In this document: positions 1 through 8,811 of the stretch, piece after piece
Numbering within the stretch: position 1 is the stretch's first letter
Layout of the letters: each line of letters begins with the position of its first letter
Source: Ephydatia muelleri
Lineage: Eukaryota > Porifera > Demospongiae > Spongillida > Spongillidae
Assembly (NCBI GenBank): GCA_013339895.1
Contig: JABACO010000102.1
Location: 47,158-111,157 of the forward strand
Length of the DNA: 64,000 nucleotides
Direction of reading: 5' to 3'
Notes under the pieces: generated by a model
Databases searched by the model: none
Seen by the model: only the letters and a program-made list of their open reading frames with translations
Told to the model about the DNA's origin: nothing
Translations under genes and position numbers: made by a program

Positions 1-97
1 ATCGACTTCCTATTTTCATCACTTCATACTACACCATTTCACTATGGAGTGTTGAAAATAGGAAGTCGATAGCGTTATCCGTTGGGAAGTTATAGCG
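1..97. repeat. Foldback repeat, copy 1 (cut by window start)
   Basis: Inverted repeat with arms of about 27 bp (cgacttcctattttca at the left, its complement at 46-70) and an extension ending gggaagttatagcg at 97. A second copy in the same orientation lies at 4953-5076 and shows that the left part of this one is outside the window. The downstream flank to about 150 (gatgcattttaac, aactgtccca) is also shared by both copies. Confidence 0.8.
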
Positions 98-221
98 ATT
101 CAAACGCGATGCATTTTAACGGTGGGGCAATTTTCGTGGAAACTGTCCCAATTATAATAACACACTGGATATACAATCACCACTCACACACATCACAGAA
201 GATTCGAAGTGTTCATTATCG

Positions 222-278
222 TGTGTGTGTGTGTGTGTGTGTGTTGTGTGTGTGTTGTGTGTGTGTGTGTTGTGTGTG
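222..278. repeat. GT microsatellite (imperfect)
   Basis: Run of gt dinucleotides interrupted by ttgtg steps. It lies just outside the 5' LTR of the gypsy element; GT/CA-rich sequence resumes beyond the 3' LTR, so the element inserted into a microsatellite-rich stretch. Confidence 0.9.
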
Positions 279-320
279 TAAACAGCATAATTATATAATG
301 CATGTATGTGTGTGCACTTG

Positions 321-439
321 TGTGATGTATGCATATGAATATGTAATTGCGTACACGTGATCACTCTTTGGCAACCTATAATTGTGTGGCATGGCGGTTC
401 GCGTGCGACCTTAGAATCCTCGGTAATCGGCATTCTACA
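321..439 (+). repeat. 5' LTR of the gypsy element
   Basis: 119 bp, TGT...ACA termini, identical to 4603-4721. The gag-pol ATG follows only 12 bp after its end, leaving almost no untranslated leader, so any primer-binding site must sit in or overlap the first bases after 439; I could not match it to a tRNA. Confidence 0.93.
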
Positions 440-450
440 TTGACGACGAG

Positions 451-3400
451 GTGGGTTTTTGTTTCGTGGCAATGGCTCTAGCGCATATTGGGAAGGCTGA
501 AGAGTTTGATAGCGCCACAGACGACTGGACGAGTTATTTAGAGCGGTTGGAACACTATATGAAAGCGAATAAAATCAGCAATGACGCACGAAAGGACGCA
601 TTCTTAGCTTGCATTGGCAAACAAACTTATGCTTTGCTAAGGGCTTTGATAGCGCCAGCTAAACCAGGAGAAAAGACGTACAAAGAGTTGGTGGCAGCCT
701 TGACGGAACATTTGGCACCTAAGCCCCTTTTGATCGCAGAACGCTATCGATTTCACAAGCGAGATCAAAAGGAGGGAGAAACGGTTCGCGAGTACGTGGC
801 TTGTTTGCAGAAAATGACTGAACACTGTTCTTTTGGACCGAGCCTTGCTGATACTCTGCGAGATCGATTGGTCACAGGGATGAGGAACGAGATGGTGCAG
901 CGCAGATTGTTGACAGAAGTTAATTTGACATTGGCGCGAGCTATTGAGATTGCAGAGACGGCAGAAAAAGCAGAAAAAGATGCTGCAGAAATTCATCCAA
1001 ACGCGAAGAACCAAGAAGTACATCGTGTACCACATGCTGGAAATGACGAGGCAAGCAGGCCACGCTGTTATCGATGTGGTGGTCGTAGTCACAGACCGCA
1101 AGACTGCAGGTTCATGAAGGAGCAATGCCGATTTTGCCGTAAACAAGGGCATATCGAGAGAGTATGCAAAGCAAAGGAGCGAGAAGTGGAAAAGCTTAGA
1201 CAGAGAGGAGGAAGGAGACGGGTAGACATGGTGGATATGGAGAAACATGGAGAGCAAGGAGAGAAGACAGAGGAAAACTTCCCCTTGTATTGGGGAGAAG
1301 GTGTCGGTGGACAAGGACAATGGAAAAGTGGGAAACCTGTGTTGGTGAAGGTATTCATTGAAGGTATACCTCTAAACATGGAGCTAGATACAGGGGCAGC
1401 TGTCTCACTACTACCATTTTCGGTGTACCAGGCAAAATTTCAGCACCTACCGTTGAGAACAACAAAGACTGGCTTGAAAACGTATACAGGAGAACAGGTC
1501 ACACCCAAAGGCCAGATAGTGGTGAATGTTACCAAGGAATCACAAACAGTAACACTTCCATTGATAGTAGTAGATGGTAATGGACCACCTCTCCTTGGAC
1601 GTAACTGGTTAGCAAGCATTCCAATTAACTGGCAAGAGATTAAGATGGTGACATCTTCAAAATCACACAGTGACTGGTTACAGAGGTTGAACAGGATGAT
1701 GGAGAAGTATCCAGACCTCTGGAAGGAAGGATTGGAACCAGCAAAGGGAATAAAAGCATCACTAAACATGAAAGAAAACGTCACACCGGTGTACTGGAAG
1801 GCTCGTTCTATTCCATATAGTATGAGGGCCAGGGTAGAAGTGGAATTGGAGAAATTGCAAAAAGATGGGGTAATCTCCCCTGTGACATGGAGCGAATGGG
1901 CAACTCCCCTGGTAGTGGTCCCAAAAGAAGATGGAAGAGTAAGACTATGTGGAGACTTTAAGGTATCACTAAACCCAGCCTTGAAAGTAGACCACTACCC
2001 CCTGCCGAAGGTGGAGGACATCTTTGCAACATTGGGGAAGAGCAAGGTGTTTAGCAAGGTGGATCTAAAGTTGGCCTATCTACAACTGGAGTTGGAAGAA
2101 GAGACAAAGAAACTGGTGACTGTGAACACTCACAAAGGCCTGTTCCAGTATAACAGATTACCCTTTGGAATAGCCTCAGCTCCGGCAATCTGGCAGAGGA
2201 CGATGGACACCATTTTACATGGAATAGCTAAGGTTCAATGCCTACTGGATGACATTATTGTAGCAGGGGAAACAGAGGAAGAACACCTGACATTGTTAGA
2301 AGAGGTATTGCAACGCCTCAACAGTTATAACCTTACGGTCAATAAGCAGAAGTGCAAGTTCTTTCAAAAGGGGGTAGAATTCTGTGGACATTACATTGAC
2401 GAACATGGACTACATAGAACACAGGACAAGATCAAAGCAGTGTTGGAGGCACCACGACCAGTGAATACATCACAACTTCGTTCACTTCTGGGAATGGTCA
2501 ACTACTACCATAGATTCCTACCAGGGTTAGCGACGACGTTGGGCCCCCTACACCAGCTACTACAAGAAGGAATAAAGTGGCAATGGGCCAAGGACCAGGA
2601 AGCAGCTTTCAGGAGGATCAAAGAAATGATGGCTTCAGAGACGGTACTTACCCATTTCAACCCAGAGCTACCATTGATGGTAGCATGCGATGCGAGTGCC
2701 TATGGCTTGGGGGCAGTTTTGTCGCACAGGATGCAAGATGGGACTGAACGGCCAGTGGCATTTGCTTCCAGAACTCTGACAGCAGCTGAAAAAAACTACG
2801 CACAGATTGACAAGGAAGCCTTGGCTCTGATATGGGGAATAAAGAAGTTCCATCACTATTTGTATGGACACCACTTTACCTTAATAACTGACCACCAACC
2901 CTTGACATCTATACTCAACCCCAAGAAAGGGTTGCCTGCAACAACAACAGCTCGCCTACAGAGATATGCTCTGTTTCTGGCAGGGTACGAGTTTGAGATC
3001 TGCTACCGGAACACCAGACAACATGCTAATGCAGATGCTTTGTCTCGATTGCCATGGGAGACAGGCAATGAGGCAAGAAACGAGGAAGGGGCATCCTTCC
3101 TTATCATGCAGATGGAACAGTTACCCATTACCACAGCGCAGCTAAGAGAGGCCACAGGGAGGGACCAAGTGTTGTCGAAGGTGCTACGCTGCTGCAATCA
3201 AGGGTGGACAAAAAAAGGAGAGGAGTTGAAGGAAAAGAACATGACCCCCTATTGGCATAGACAGACGGAGCTGTCAACGGAACAGGGGTGCCTCTTGTGG
3301 GGTACACGCATGGTGATTCCAACAAAGCTACGAAAACAGGTCCTGGAGGAGTTACATGAAGGCCACTTAGGAGTTGTGAAAATGAAGAGTCTTGCCAGAA

Positions 3401-4590
3401 GTACAGTTTGGTGGCCAGGACTAGACACGGAAATTGAAAACATAACGCGGGCATGTAGAGGATGTCAGGAGGCAAAACAAGACCCCAAGCTAACACCACT
3501 ACACCCCTGGGAACTGCCAGAAGGGCCATGGAAGAGAATACATATTGACTTCGCAGGTCCAGTGGAAGGGAAAATGCTACTGGTAGCAATAGATGCGTAT
3601 TCGAAATGGCCAGAAGTTGTGGTGATGGGGGACACTTCAGCTGAGTCAACCGTGGAGGAAGTGAGGGCCTTGTTTGCAAGGTGGGGAATACCTTCACAAG
3701 TGGTGACGGATAATGGGCCACAATTTACCTCTCAATGCTTTGAGAGGTTTGTCAGGATGAATCATGTGAAGCACACAAAGACAAGCCCCTACCATCCAGC
3801 AACAAATGGGTTGGCGGAAAGGTTTGTGCAGTCCCTGAAACAGGCAATCAAGGCGGCAAGGGGTGAGGACAAAACACTCAGGCACCGTATTGCAAACTTT
3901 TTGATAAGCTACCGGAATGCGACTCATGCAACCACAGAAGAATCTCCAGCTCACTTAATGATCAAGAGGGACCTGAGAAGCCGCCTGCATTTGCTAGTGC
4001 CAAGCATACAAGACACTGTTCAGAAGAATCAGGCACGCCAAGTAGCTGCAAGAGCAGTACCAGAAAGGAACTTTGAGGAAGGTGACACAGTAATGGTCAG
4101 AGACTATAGAGCTTCAGCACAGGCCCGATGGATGCAGGGCAAAATAAAGACCAAGTATGGAAGGAAAACATACCTGGTGGAGATGAAAAATGGGGGCGTG
4201 TGGAAGCGCCATGCAGACCAGATACGAAAGGATGGAAGTCAGAGGCAGGAACAGGAGCAAGAAAAAGTGAAAGGAAGGGGATCCCTTAACAATCCAACAG
4301 GGGAACCAGGCCAATCTGAGGAGCAGAGCAGGGGAGATCAAGGTCAAGGAGCAGGGATAAAGGATAACCAGGGTTCAACTGAAGAACCATCCAAATTTCA
4401 AGAGAGTATTGATTCACCTTTCCATAGTGGGAAAGAAACAGAGATGGAAAATATAGAGATATCAGAGAAGGGGGAAACAGGAAAGGTCCAACCCCAGCGG
4501 GTTAACCCCGAAGAGGAAAGTGTGTCATCGAACAAGAAAACTAGACTTGGAAGAACAATTAAGAAACCACTGAGATACGGGGAAAACTAA
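451..4590 (+). CDS. Gag-Pol polyprotein of Ty3/gypsy retrotransposon
   Basis: A 1379-residue single frame carrying the whole replication machinery. In order: a retrotransposon Gag domain (about 20-170); two CCHC zinc knuckles C-x2-C-x4-H-x4-C (206-219 and 226-239); an aspartic protease with DTGA (D313); reverse transcriptase with catalytic LLDD (D600-D601) in place of the commoner YVDD/YIDD; RNase H with CDAS (D747) and the TDHQPL segment; an integrase zinc-binding HHCC motif (H969, H973, then CRGC near 1006-1009); and the DDE core D1033, D1087, E1123 (D-x53-D-x35-E). A hydrophilic tail rich in Gln, Glu and Gly closes the protein. Gag and Pol are fused without frameshift or stop, so their ratio must be set some other way. 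ATG at 451 opens the frame; an in-frame ATG at 472 is an equally good start. All motifs are intact, so it is potentially active. Confidence 0.95.
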   Translation: MGFCFVAMALAHIGKAEEFDSATDDWTSYLERLEHYMKANKISNDARKDAFLACIGKQTYALLRALIAPAKPGEKTYKELVAALTEHLAPKPLLIAERYRFHKRDQKEGETVREYVACLQKMTEHCSFGPSLADTLRDRLVTGMRNEMVQRRLLTEVNLTLARAIEIAETAEKAEKDAAEIHPNAKNQEVHRVPHAGNDEASRPRCYRCGGRSHRPQDCRFMKEQCRFCRKQGHIERVCKAKEREVEKLRQRGGRRRVDMVDMEKHGEQGEKTEENFPLYWGEGVGGQGQWKSGKPVLVKVFIEGIPLNMELDTGAAVSLLPFSVYQAKFQHLPLRTTKTGLKTYTGEQVTPKGQIVVNVTKESQTVTLPLIVVDGNGPPLLGRNWLASIPINWQEIKMVTSSKSHSDWLQRLNRMMEKYPDLWKEGLEPAKGIKASLNMKENVTPVYWKARSIPYSMRARVEVELEKLQKDGVISPVTWSEWATPLVVVPKEDGRVRLCGDFKVSLNPALKVDHYPLPKVEDIFATLGKSKVFSKVDLKLAYLQLELEEETKKLVTVNTHKGLFQYNRLPFGIASAPAIWQRTMDTILHGIAKVQCLLDDIIVAGETEEEHLTLLEEVLQRLNSYNLTVNKQKCKFFQKGVEFCGHYIDEHGLHRTQDKIKAVLEAPRPVNTSQLRSLLGMVNYYHRFLPGLATTLGPLHQLLQEGIKWQWAKDQEAAFRRIKEMMASETVLTHFNPELPLMVACDASAYGLGAVLSHRMQDGTERPVAFASRTLTAAEKNYAQIDKEALALIWGIKKFHHYLYGHHFTLITDHQPLTSILNPKKGLPATTTARLQRYALFLAGYEFEICYRNTRQHANADALSRLPWETGNEARNEEGASFLIMQMEQLPITTAQLREATGRDQVLSKVLRCCNQGWTKKGEELKEKNMTPYWHRQTELSTEQGCLLWGTRMVIPTKLRKQVLEELHEGHLGVVKMKSLARSTVWWPGLDTEIENITRACRGCQEAKQDPKLTPLHPWELPEGPWKRIHIDFAGPVEGKMLLVAIDAYSKWPEVVVMGDTSAESTVEEVRALFARWGIPSQVVTDNGPQFTSQCFERFVRMNHVKHTKTSPYHPATNGLAERFVQSLKQAIKAARGEDKTLRHRIANFLISYRNATHATTEESPAHLMIKRDLRSRLHLLVPSIQDTVQKNQARQVAARAVPERNFEEGDTVMVRDYRASAQARWMQGKIKTKYGRKTYLVEMKNGGVWKRHADQIRKDGSQRQEQEQEKVKGRGSLNNPTGEPGQSEEQSRGDQGQGAGIKDNQGSTEEPSKFQESIDSPFHSGKETEMENIEISEKGETGKVQPQRVNPEEESVSSNKKTRLGRTIKKPLRYGEN

Positions 4591-4602
4591 GGAGGGAAAA
4601 GA

Positions 4603-4721
4603 TGTGATGTATGCATATGAATATGTAATTGCGTACACGTGATCACTCTTTGGCAACCTATAATTGTGTGGCATGGCGGTTCGCGTGCGACCTTAGAATC
4701 CTCGGTAATCGGCATTCTACA
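4603..4721 (+). repeat. 3' LTR of the gypsy element
   Basis: Identical to the 5' LTR at 321-439; preceded by the polypurine run and followed by the hexamer cacttg that also precedes the 5' LTR. Confidence 0.93.
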
Positions 4722-4840
4722 CACTTGTGTATGTGTGTGAGTGCGTGCGTTGGATGTATTTATGCCTACCTAATCACTAGCTATCATTTCTCACATTCAC
4801 ACCGACAAATATGCTGACCAAAAATAGTGGTCTGGATGTT

Positions 4841-4842
<2 letters not shown>

Positions 4843-4879
<37 letters not shown>

Positions 4880-4935
4880 ACACACACACACACAACACAA
4901 CGCACGCACACAGCACACACAACACACAACAGACA
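4843..4935. repeat. CA microsatellite
   Basis: Long (ca)n run with cata and caacaca interruptions between the 3' LTR and foldback copy 2. Confidence 0.92.
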
Positions 4936-4952
4936 TACATAAACCTCACAAA

Positions 4953-5076
4953 CGCTATAACTTCCCAACGAATAAAGCTATCGACTTCCTATTTTCAACA
5001 CTTCATACTACACCATTTCACTATGAAGTGTTGAAAATAGGAAGTCGATAGCATTATCCGATGGGAAGTTATAGCG
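4953..5076. repeat. Foldback repeat, copy 2 (complete)
   Basis: 124-bp palindrome. The outer arms are cgctataacttccca (4953-4967) and its complement ending at 5076; the inner arms, about 27 bp, surround a loop actacaccatttcact. Same family and orientation as the truncated copy at 1-97, and related at both ends to the 804-bp foldback at 24180-24983 (shared tagcgattcaaacg and cttcctatttc motifs). Confidence 0.85.
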
Positions 5077-5139
5077 ATTCAAACGCGATGCATTTTTATA
5101 ACATTTTAACCGTGGGGCAATTTTCGCGGAAACTGTCCC

Positions 5140-6095
5140 ATATGTTATGCACTTATATTATTGTATTAGTTATACCTGTGTTTGAAATGAGATGGTTTAA
5201 AATACCTTCCACTGTGCACAATTCGGATACGCCTAAGCTCATCTGATAGAGAGTTGCATTGCATTCCGACATGTCAGTATGAATAAATTATTTATCTTAA
5301 TAACTTTCTCCACAATACAAATTAACATAGGTAATACCGTAACATGTCATTGGTATTGTAATATTATATGGATTTGGTAGTGCCTAATTTATATGCTCTT
5401 ATGACACAACATGGCATAGGTAAAAACATAATGATTTGATGCCAACAATGCGTACATATATTTATAATGATTACTGTCTGCGTAGTAATATGAAAACATA
5501 ACACATGATATATTAGTAACTAACATGTGACTCCTGTGTTTCCTTTCCTGCTTGAGGTACACATGGTTTACTTGGTACGGCTGTCATACTGTCACTTTGA
5601 GCTTTAAGTACAGCACACTCATTTTCCTAAGAATGTTTGGAAGGTTATGCCTGGAATGTCACACATTTATAATGCAAAGCATCTTACCTCACCGCAGGTC
5701 AGTTGTGTCTCCATATTCTACAGAATACATTAAAATTTAAATTACAAACACAACACAGTTCATTATACCTCATAGTCACCTACAGTTTGCTTCGACCAGG
5801 GTTGAGCCTGTTGTGAAAAACCCCACTTTAGAGTATCCTGTGGAAATGCATATATGTATAGTTCAGCAATTAGAGGGTTCTGTAAAAACATACAGAATGC
5901 TCCACAATCAAAGACAGTTCGTTTTAACTTGCTAATCTTATCATAAAAATATTTATTTGGAATAAATTTATGAGCATCAAATAATTAATGAATGCATTCA
6001 TCTTGTAATTGACTAAACTCAGAAATCAATATTTAGATTTAATGTTTAATTTAACGTTTCATGAAATTTAGTTCAGCAACATTTTCTCACTTGCC
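5140..6095. other. AT-rich intergenic stretch
   Basis: No frame, RNA gene or transposon motif that I can support. AT-rich, with short poly-T and poly-A runs; all short open frames lack coding character. Confidence 0.6.
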
Positions 6096-6096
6096 T

Positions 6097-6209
6097 GTTT
6101 TTTTTTTGCCGTTTCCATCTTTCTCACTATTTCATTCTTTGCGACACAATCACCATCGTCATCACTGCTACTATTAGAGTCTTCCAAAAAGGACTTTTGT
6201 TGATCTTCT
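6097..6209 (-). CDS. Candidate acidic exon, unrecognised
   Basis: Read on the minus strand, an acceptor-like gttgttag precedes a 37-residue open segment rich in Asp, Ser and Lys (SFLEDSNSSSDDDGD, then a basic KMETAKKKQ end). It is followed by gcaagtgag, which would be a GC-type donor. No neighbouring exons were found, so this may be an isolated exon or chance. It resembles a nuclear acidic linker; no family is recognised. Confidence 0.3.
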
Positions 6210-6835
6210 AACAACGAGTAACGGCAAAGGTATTGCATGATCTTACATGTTTATAACATTATCAATAGATAGTGCTGGCAGGATCACCCTATCTGAACCT
6301 GCGTCAGCAGGTTCAATATAGGATTGATTGAGGAATGATGAATGTCATTAAATTTTTAAAATCGCGTCGGTCGGGACAACGGAGAAACGGATCACTTATC
6401 TCGTTGCAGCAATCGAACGACAACACCAAGATCTACGTTTTCATGCTAGTTTCATGTCATTAAACTATGCGCTTCCAGACAAACAAAGAACCTGCTTCTC
6501 CCAAAAAAATTGTTCGTCGTCGTCGTCGTCTTCTTCTTCCTTAGGAAGGTATAACTCGAACTACGAACGGTTTTAAAGAACGACAATAGTACCAATCTCT
6601 TCAGAATTTACCGGCACGTTATCCTAGCATGTCATTTGAACACATATCACATCTAGAAAGAAACTACAGCGAGAAATATCTTATTTGGTTGCACGTTCTA
6701 TGGCCATCTAGCAAGCTCTAGCAAGTTCTTAATAAAATGTATAATTTTAGGGACTAACAGGCACTAAATTTATTTGGTGTTCCTATCGCAGTTTAGTCGT
6801 TACTTACTTTGGCTAGTGAAGTTGTTTTTCTAAAA
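6210..6835. other. Upstream region of locus A
   Basis: No gene seen. Contains a small hairpin (cctgcgtcagcagg, 6297-6312) and a short TCG/TTC trinucleotide run (6514-6540). Promoter elements for the gene at 6836 would lie here, but no TATA box is convincing. Confidence 0.4.
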
Positions 6836-7573
6836 ATGCCTTCGCGTAATCAAAAGAAGAGATCTAAGCAACGAGCGGAATACCTCCAAAAACGAGAAGA
6901 TATTTTATCACAAGAGAGCAAGGCTAAAGCCCGAGCGCGCTACAAGGCCGACCCTGAAAAGAAGAAGGCCTCTGTACGCGACACCTACAAGGCCGACCCA
7001 GAAAAGAAGAAGGCCTCTGTATGCGACACCTACAAGGCCGACCCAGAAAAGAAGAAGGCCTCTGTACGCGACACCTACAACTCAAATGCTGTATCTAAGC
7101 GTGCTGCTAAAAGGCAGCGATATCAAGAGGGCGTCGAGGAGAACCGTGCTGCTAAAAGGCAGCGATATCAAGAGGGCGTCGAGGAGAACCGTGCTGCTAA
7201 AAGGCAGCGATATCAAGAGGGCGTCGAGGAGAACCGTGCTGCTAAAAGGCAGCGATATCAAGAGGGCGTCGAGGAGAACCGTGCTGCTAAAAGGCAGCGA
7301 TATCAAGAGGGCGTCGAGGAGAACCGTGCTGCTAAAAGGCAGCGATATCAAGAGGGCGTCGAGGAGAAGCTTGCTGCTAAAAGGCAGCGATATCAAGAGG
7401 GCGTCGAGGAGAACCGTGCTGCTAAAAGGCAGCGATATCAAGAGGGCGTCGAGGAGAACCGTGCTGCTAATAGGCGGATATACAGGGGCAATTCAGCTAC
7501 CATTAAGGCAGTAGAAGGAGTCGGTATTGGAAGGGTCGTAGAACTACCACTACCACCCAAAGGTATGTTATAA
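6836..7573 (+). CDS. Locus A repeat protein (two kinds of 15-residue tandem repeats)
   Basis: Highly basic protein of up to 245 residues, starting at the first true ATG (6836, MPSRNQKKRSKQRA). Three tandem copies of a 15-residue unit (YKADPEKKKASVRDT, 6942-7076) are followed by eight near-identical copies of another 15-residue unit (AAKRQRYQEGVEENR, 7103-7462, 45 bp each). Lys/Arg-rich repeats built on 'ADPEKxxA' and 'AAKRxRY' are known from multi-domain proteins of sponges and other invertebrates, often at the N-terminus of mobile-element-linked genes; that assignment is from memory. GTATGT at 7562 (after CCCAAAG) is a good splice donor, so this is probably a first exon and the in-frame stop at 7571 may be intronic. 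A decayed copy of the 3' part lies at 36578-36840 (locus B). Confidence 0.65.
   Translation: MPSRNQKKRSKQRAEYLQKREDILSQESKAKARARYKADPEKKKASVRDTYKADPEKKKASVCDTYKADPEKKKASVRDTYNSNAVSKRAAKRQRYQEGVEENRAAKRQRYQEGVEENRAAKRQRYQEGVEENRAAKRQRYQEGVEENRAAKRQRYQEGVEENRAAKRQRYQEGVEEKLAAKRQRYQEGVEENRAAKRQRYQEGVEENRAANRRIYRGNSATIKAVEGVGIGRVVELPLPPKGML
7103..7462 (+). repeat. 45-bp coding minisatellite, 8 copies
   Basis: Eight back-to-back 45-bp units (gctgctaaaaggcagcgat...), almost identical, one with an aagctt variant instead of aaccgt near 7368. The unit length is a multiple of three, so copy-number change keeps frame; the antisense and +1 frames are open only because of the repeat. Confidence 0.97.
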
Positions 7574-7574
7574 A

Positions 7575-7995
7575 TAGCATGCTGTATGTAGCATTTAAGG
7601 GCTGCTTTCTTACGTGCTAATGCAAGTTGCTCATGGCTTCCTGTCATGCACACATTAACACATTTCTTGTACGCTTGCATGCATATTATCAGACGTACAG
7701 TAAGGCTTCCCAGTTCCCTGGTAAAGGTCAATGTTTGTACAAAAGGTTATTTGTGCATGCATCTGTGTCTGTTACATTGTACATTAGTTATCTGATGTTG
7801 AAAGAAAGCACCTCATGCACCTCAGGTCATGTGATTGGATGAAATTCTACCAATAGAATTTTAGCACACCTACACACACACACTCCACCCCTCCCCCTCA
7901 GTATGTGATGGCATGCAAAAGCGACCAATCAGTGAATGGACGGATGAAATTAGACCAATAGAATTATAGCACAGCTAGAAAACGTGGCTGTGCAT
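7575..7995. other. Intron or intergenic spacer of locus A
   Basis: No convincing exon. Contains two near-repeats of 'ggatgaaat..accaatagaatt' (7838-7860 and 7942-7966), the second conserved in locus B at 37705-37735, where it likewise lies just upstream of the TATA box. Confidence 0.5.
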
Positions 7996-8004
7996 GTATA
8001 CCGG

Positions 8005-8010
8005 TATAAA
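8005..8010 (+). promoter_or_regulatory. TATA-like box of the small locus A gene
   Basis: tataaa about 100 bp before the start codon at 8106. The homologous position in locus B carries a better tataaaag (37764). The pair supports a shared promoter. Confidence 0.5.
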
Positions 8011-8105
8011 CCAACAACCCATAGAACAGCACATTTCTCTCTTGAAAAAAATTCGAAGGTAAATACAAAAATTTTTACAAGTTGTTTCAATACTCTGTCA
8101 CGTAG

Positions 8106-8483
8106 ATGGCTGAAGAAGTCGGGAAAGAATTTTTTGATGACTCTGAAGGAGAGAAGGTCGAGGAAGCACATACATCCTCCTTCATCACAACTTCTGCCCC
8201 CGCCAGCGCTAGCCTCACCACCAGCAGCAGCGCTGCCCCCGCCAGCGCTAGCCCCACCACCAGCAGCAGCGCTGCCCCCGCCAACGCTAGCCCCACCACC
8301 AGCAGCAGCGCTGCCCCCGCCAGCGCTAGCCCCACCACCAGCAGCAGCGCTGCCCCCGCCAACGGTAGCCCCACCATCAGCAGCAGCGCTGCCCCCGCCA
8401 GCGCTAGCCCCACCGCTGCCCCCACCAGCGCTAGCCCCACCACCATGGCCAGCAGCAGCGCTGCCCCACCCCCCCTGAGCTAG
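8106..8483 (+). CDS. Small acidic then Ser/Ala/Pro/Thr-rich protein (locus A)
   Basis: 125 residues: an acidic head (KEFFDDSEGEKVEE) followed by repeats of the type SSSAAPASASPTT to a stop at 8481. The ATG immediately follows an acceptor-like gtcacgtag; with gtaaatac at 8060 this implies a 5'-UTR intron of about 46 bp. Locus B shows the same design (an AG acceptor abutting an ATG, then KRFFEEESEDE at 37873), which is the best evidence that the plus-strand frame is the real one, since GC-rich repeats also leave several antisense frames open. A downstream Glu-rich segment (8622-8668, EEEEEGEEAEEAAK-like, then a stop) may be a last exon. Function unknown; mucin-like or nuclear low-complexity protein. 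Confidence 0.45.
   Translation: MAEEVGKEFFDDSEGEKVEEAHTSSFITTSAPASASLTTSSSAAPASASPTTSSSAAPANASPTTSSSAAPASASPTTSSSAAPANGSPTISSSAAPASASPTAAPTSASPTTMASSSAAPPPLS
8206..8470. repeat. GC-rich minisatellite (cagcagcagcgctgcccccgcc type)
   Basis: Imperfect tandem units of about 42 bp within the small gene, with alternating 'gccagcgctagcccc' and 'accaccagcagcag' modules. A diverged array of the same kind is at 37975-38210. Confidence 0.85.
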
Positions 8484-8811
8484 TCCCACCACCACCAGCA
8501 GCGCCCCTCCCACCGCCAGTACCAGTTCTGCCCCCGCCACTGCTCCCCCCAATGCTGCCCCGCCTTTTTTCCTGCCCCCGCCACCCGCATGGCCATACCC
8601 AAGGCGGGGGGGGGGGGGGGGGGAGAAGAGGAAGAGGAGGGAGAAGAGGCCGAGGAGGCGGCAAAATAATTAATTATATTGAAAACAATTATACGTACCA
8701 TTTTTATTTAATTATGTGTTCGTTAATTTATTACTTTTCATTATTAAAGTCGTGTTGTAAAAACAAAGCGTTTATAAGTTCTTTGACACGGAGAAAAAAA
8801 AAACTTATGAA

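Larger units (their letters stand above)
321..4721 (+). mobile_element. Complete Ty3/gypsy LTR retrotransposon
   Basis: Two 119-bp direct repeats (321-439 and 4603-4721) start TGT and end ACA and are identical base for base as far as I can read, so insertion was recent or the copies have been homogenised. The flanking hexamer cacttg occurs immediately before the 5' LTR (315-320) and immediately after the 3' LTR (4722-4727), consistent with a target-site duplication. A purine run (ggagggaaaaga, 4591-4602) directly precedes the 3' LTR and is the likely polypurine tract. Between the LTRs is one uninterrupted gag-pol reading frame. LTRs of 119 bp are very short for this superfamily. No envelope-like frame is present. 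Confidence 0.95.

Noticed and set aside
637-1320. 227-residue minus-strand ORF inside gag
   Set aside because: Shadow of the gag-pol frame; the sense frame has full motif support.
1384-1395. DTGA motif as evidence of an independent cellular aspartic protease
   Set aside because: It sits inside the continuous gag-pol frame between zinc knuckles and RT, so it is the retrotransposon protease.
7082-7514. Antisense and +1 frames across the 45-bp repeat array
   Set aside because: A tandem repeat with a period divisible by three leaves all stop-free frames open; only the frame from 6836 has non-repetitive flanks with coding character and a splice donor.
8087-8552. Long minus-strand frames rich in Gly/Ala opposite the small locus A gene
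   Set aside because: They are open only because the GC-rich minisatellite has no stop in either strand. Conservation of the ATG after an AG acceptor in loci A and B supports the plus strand.
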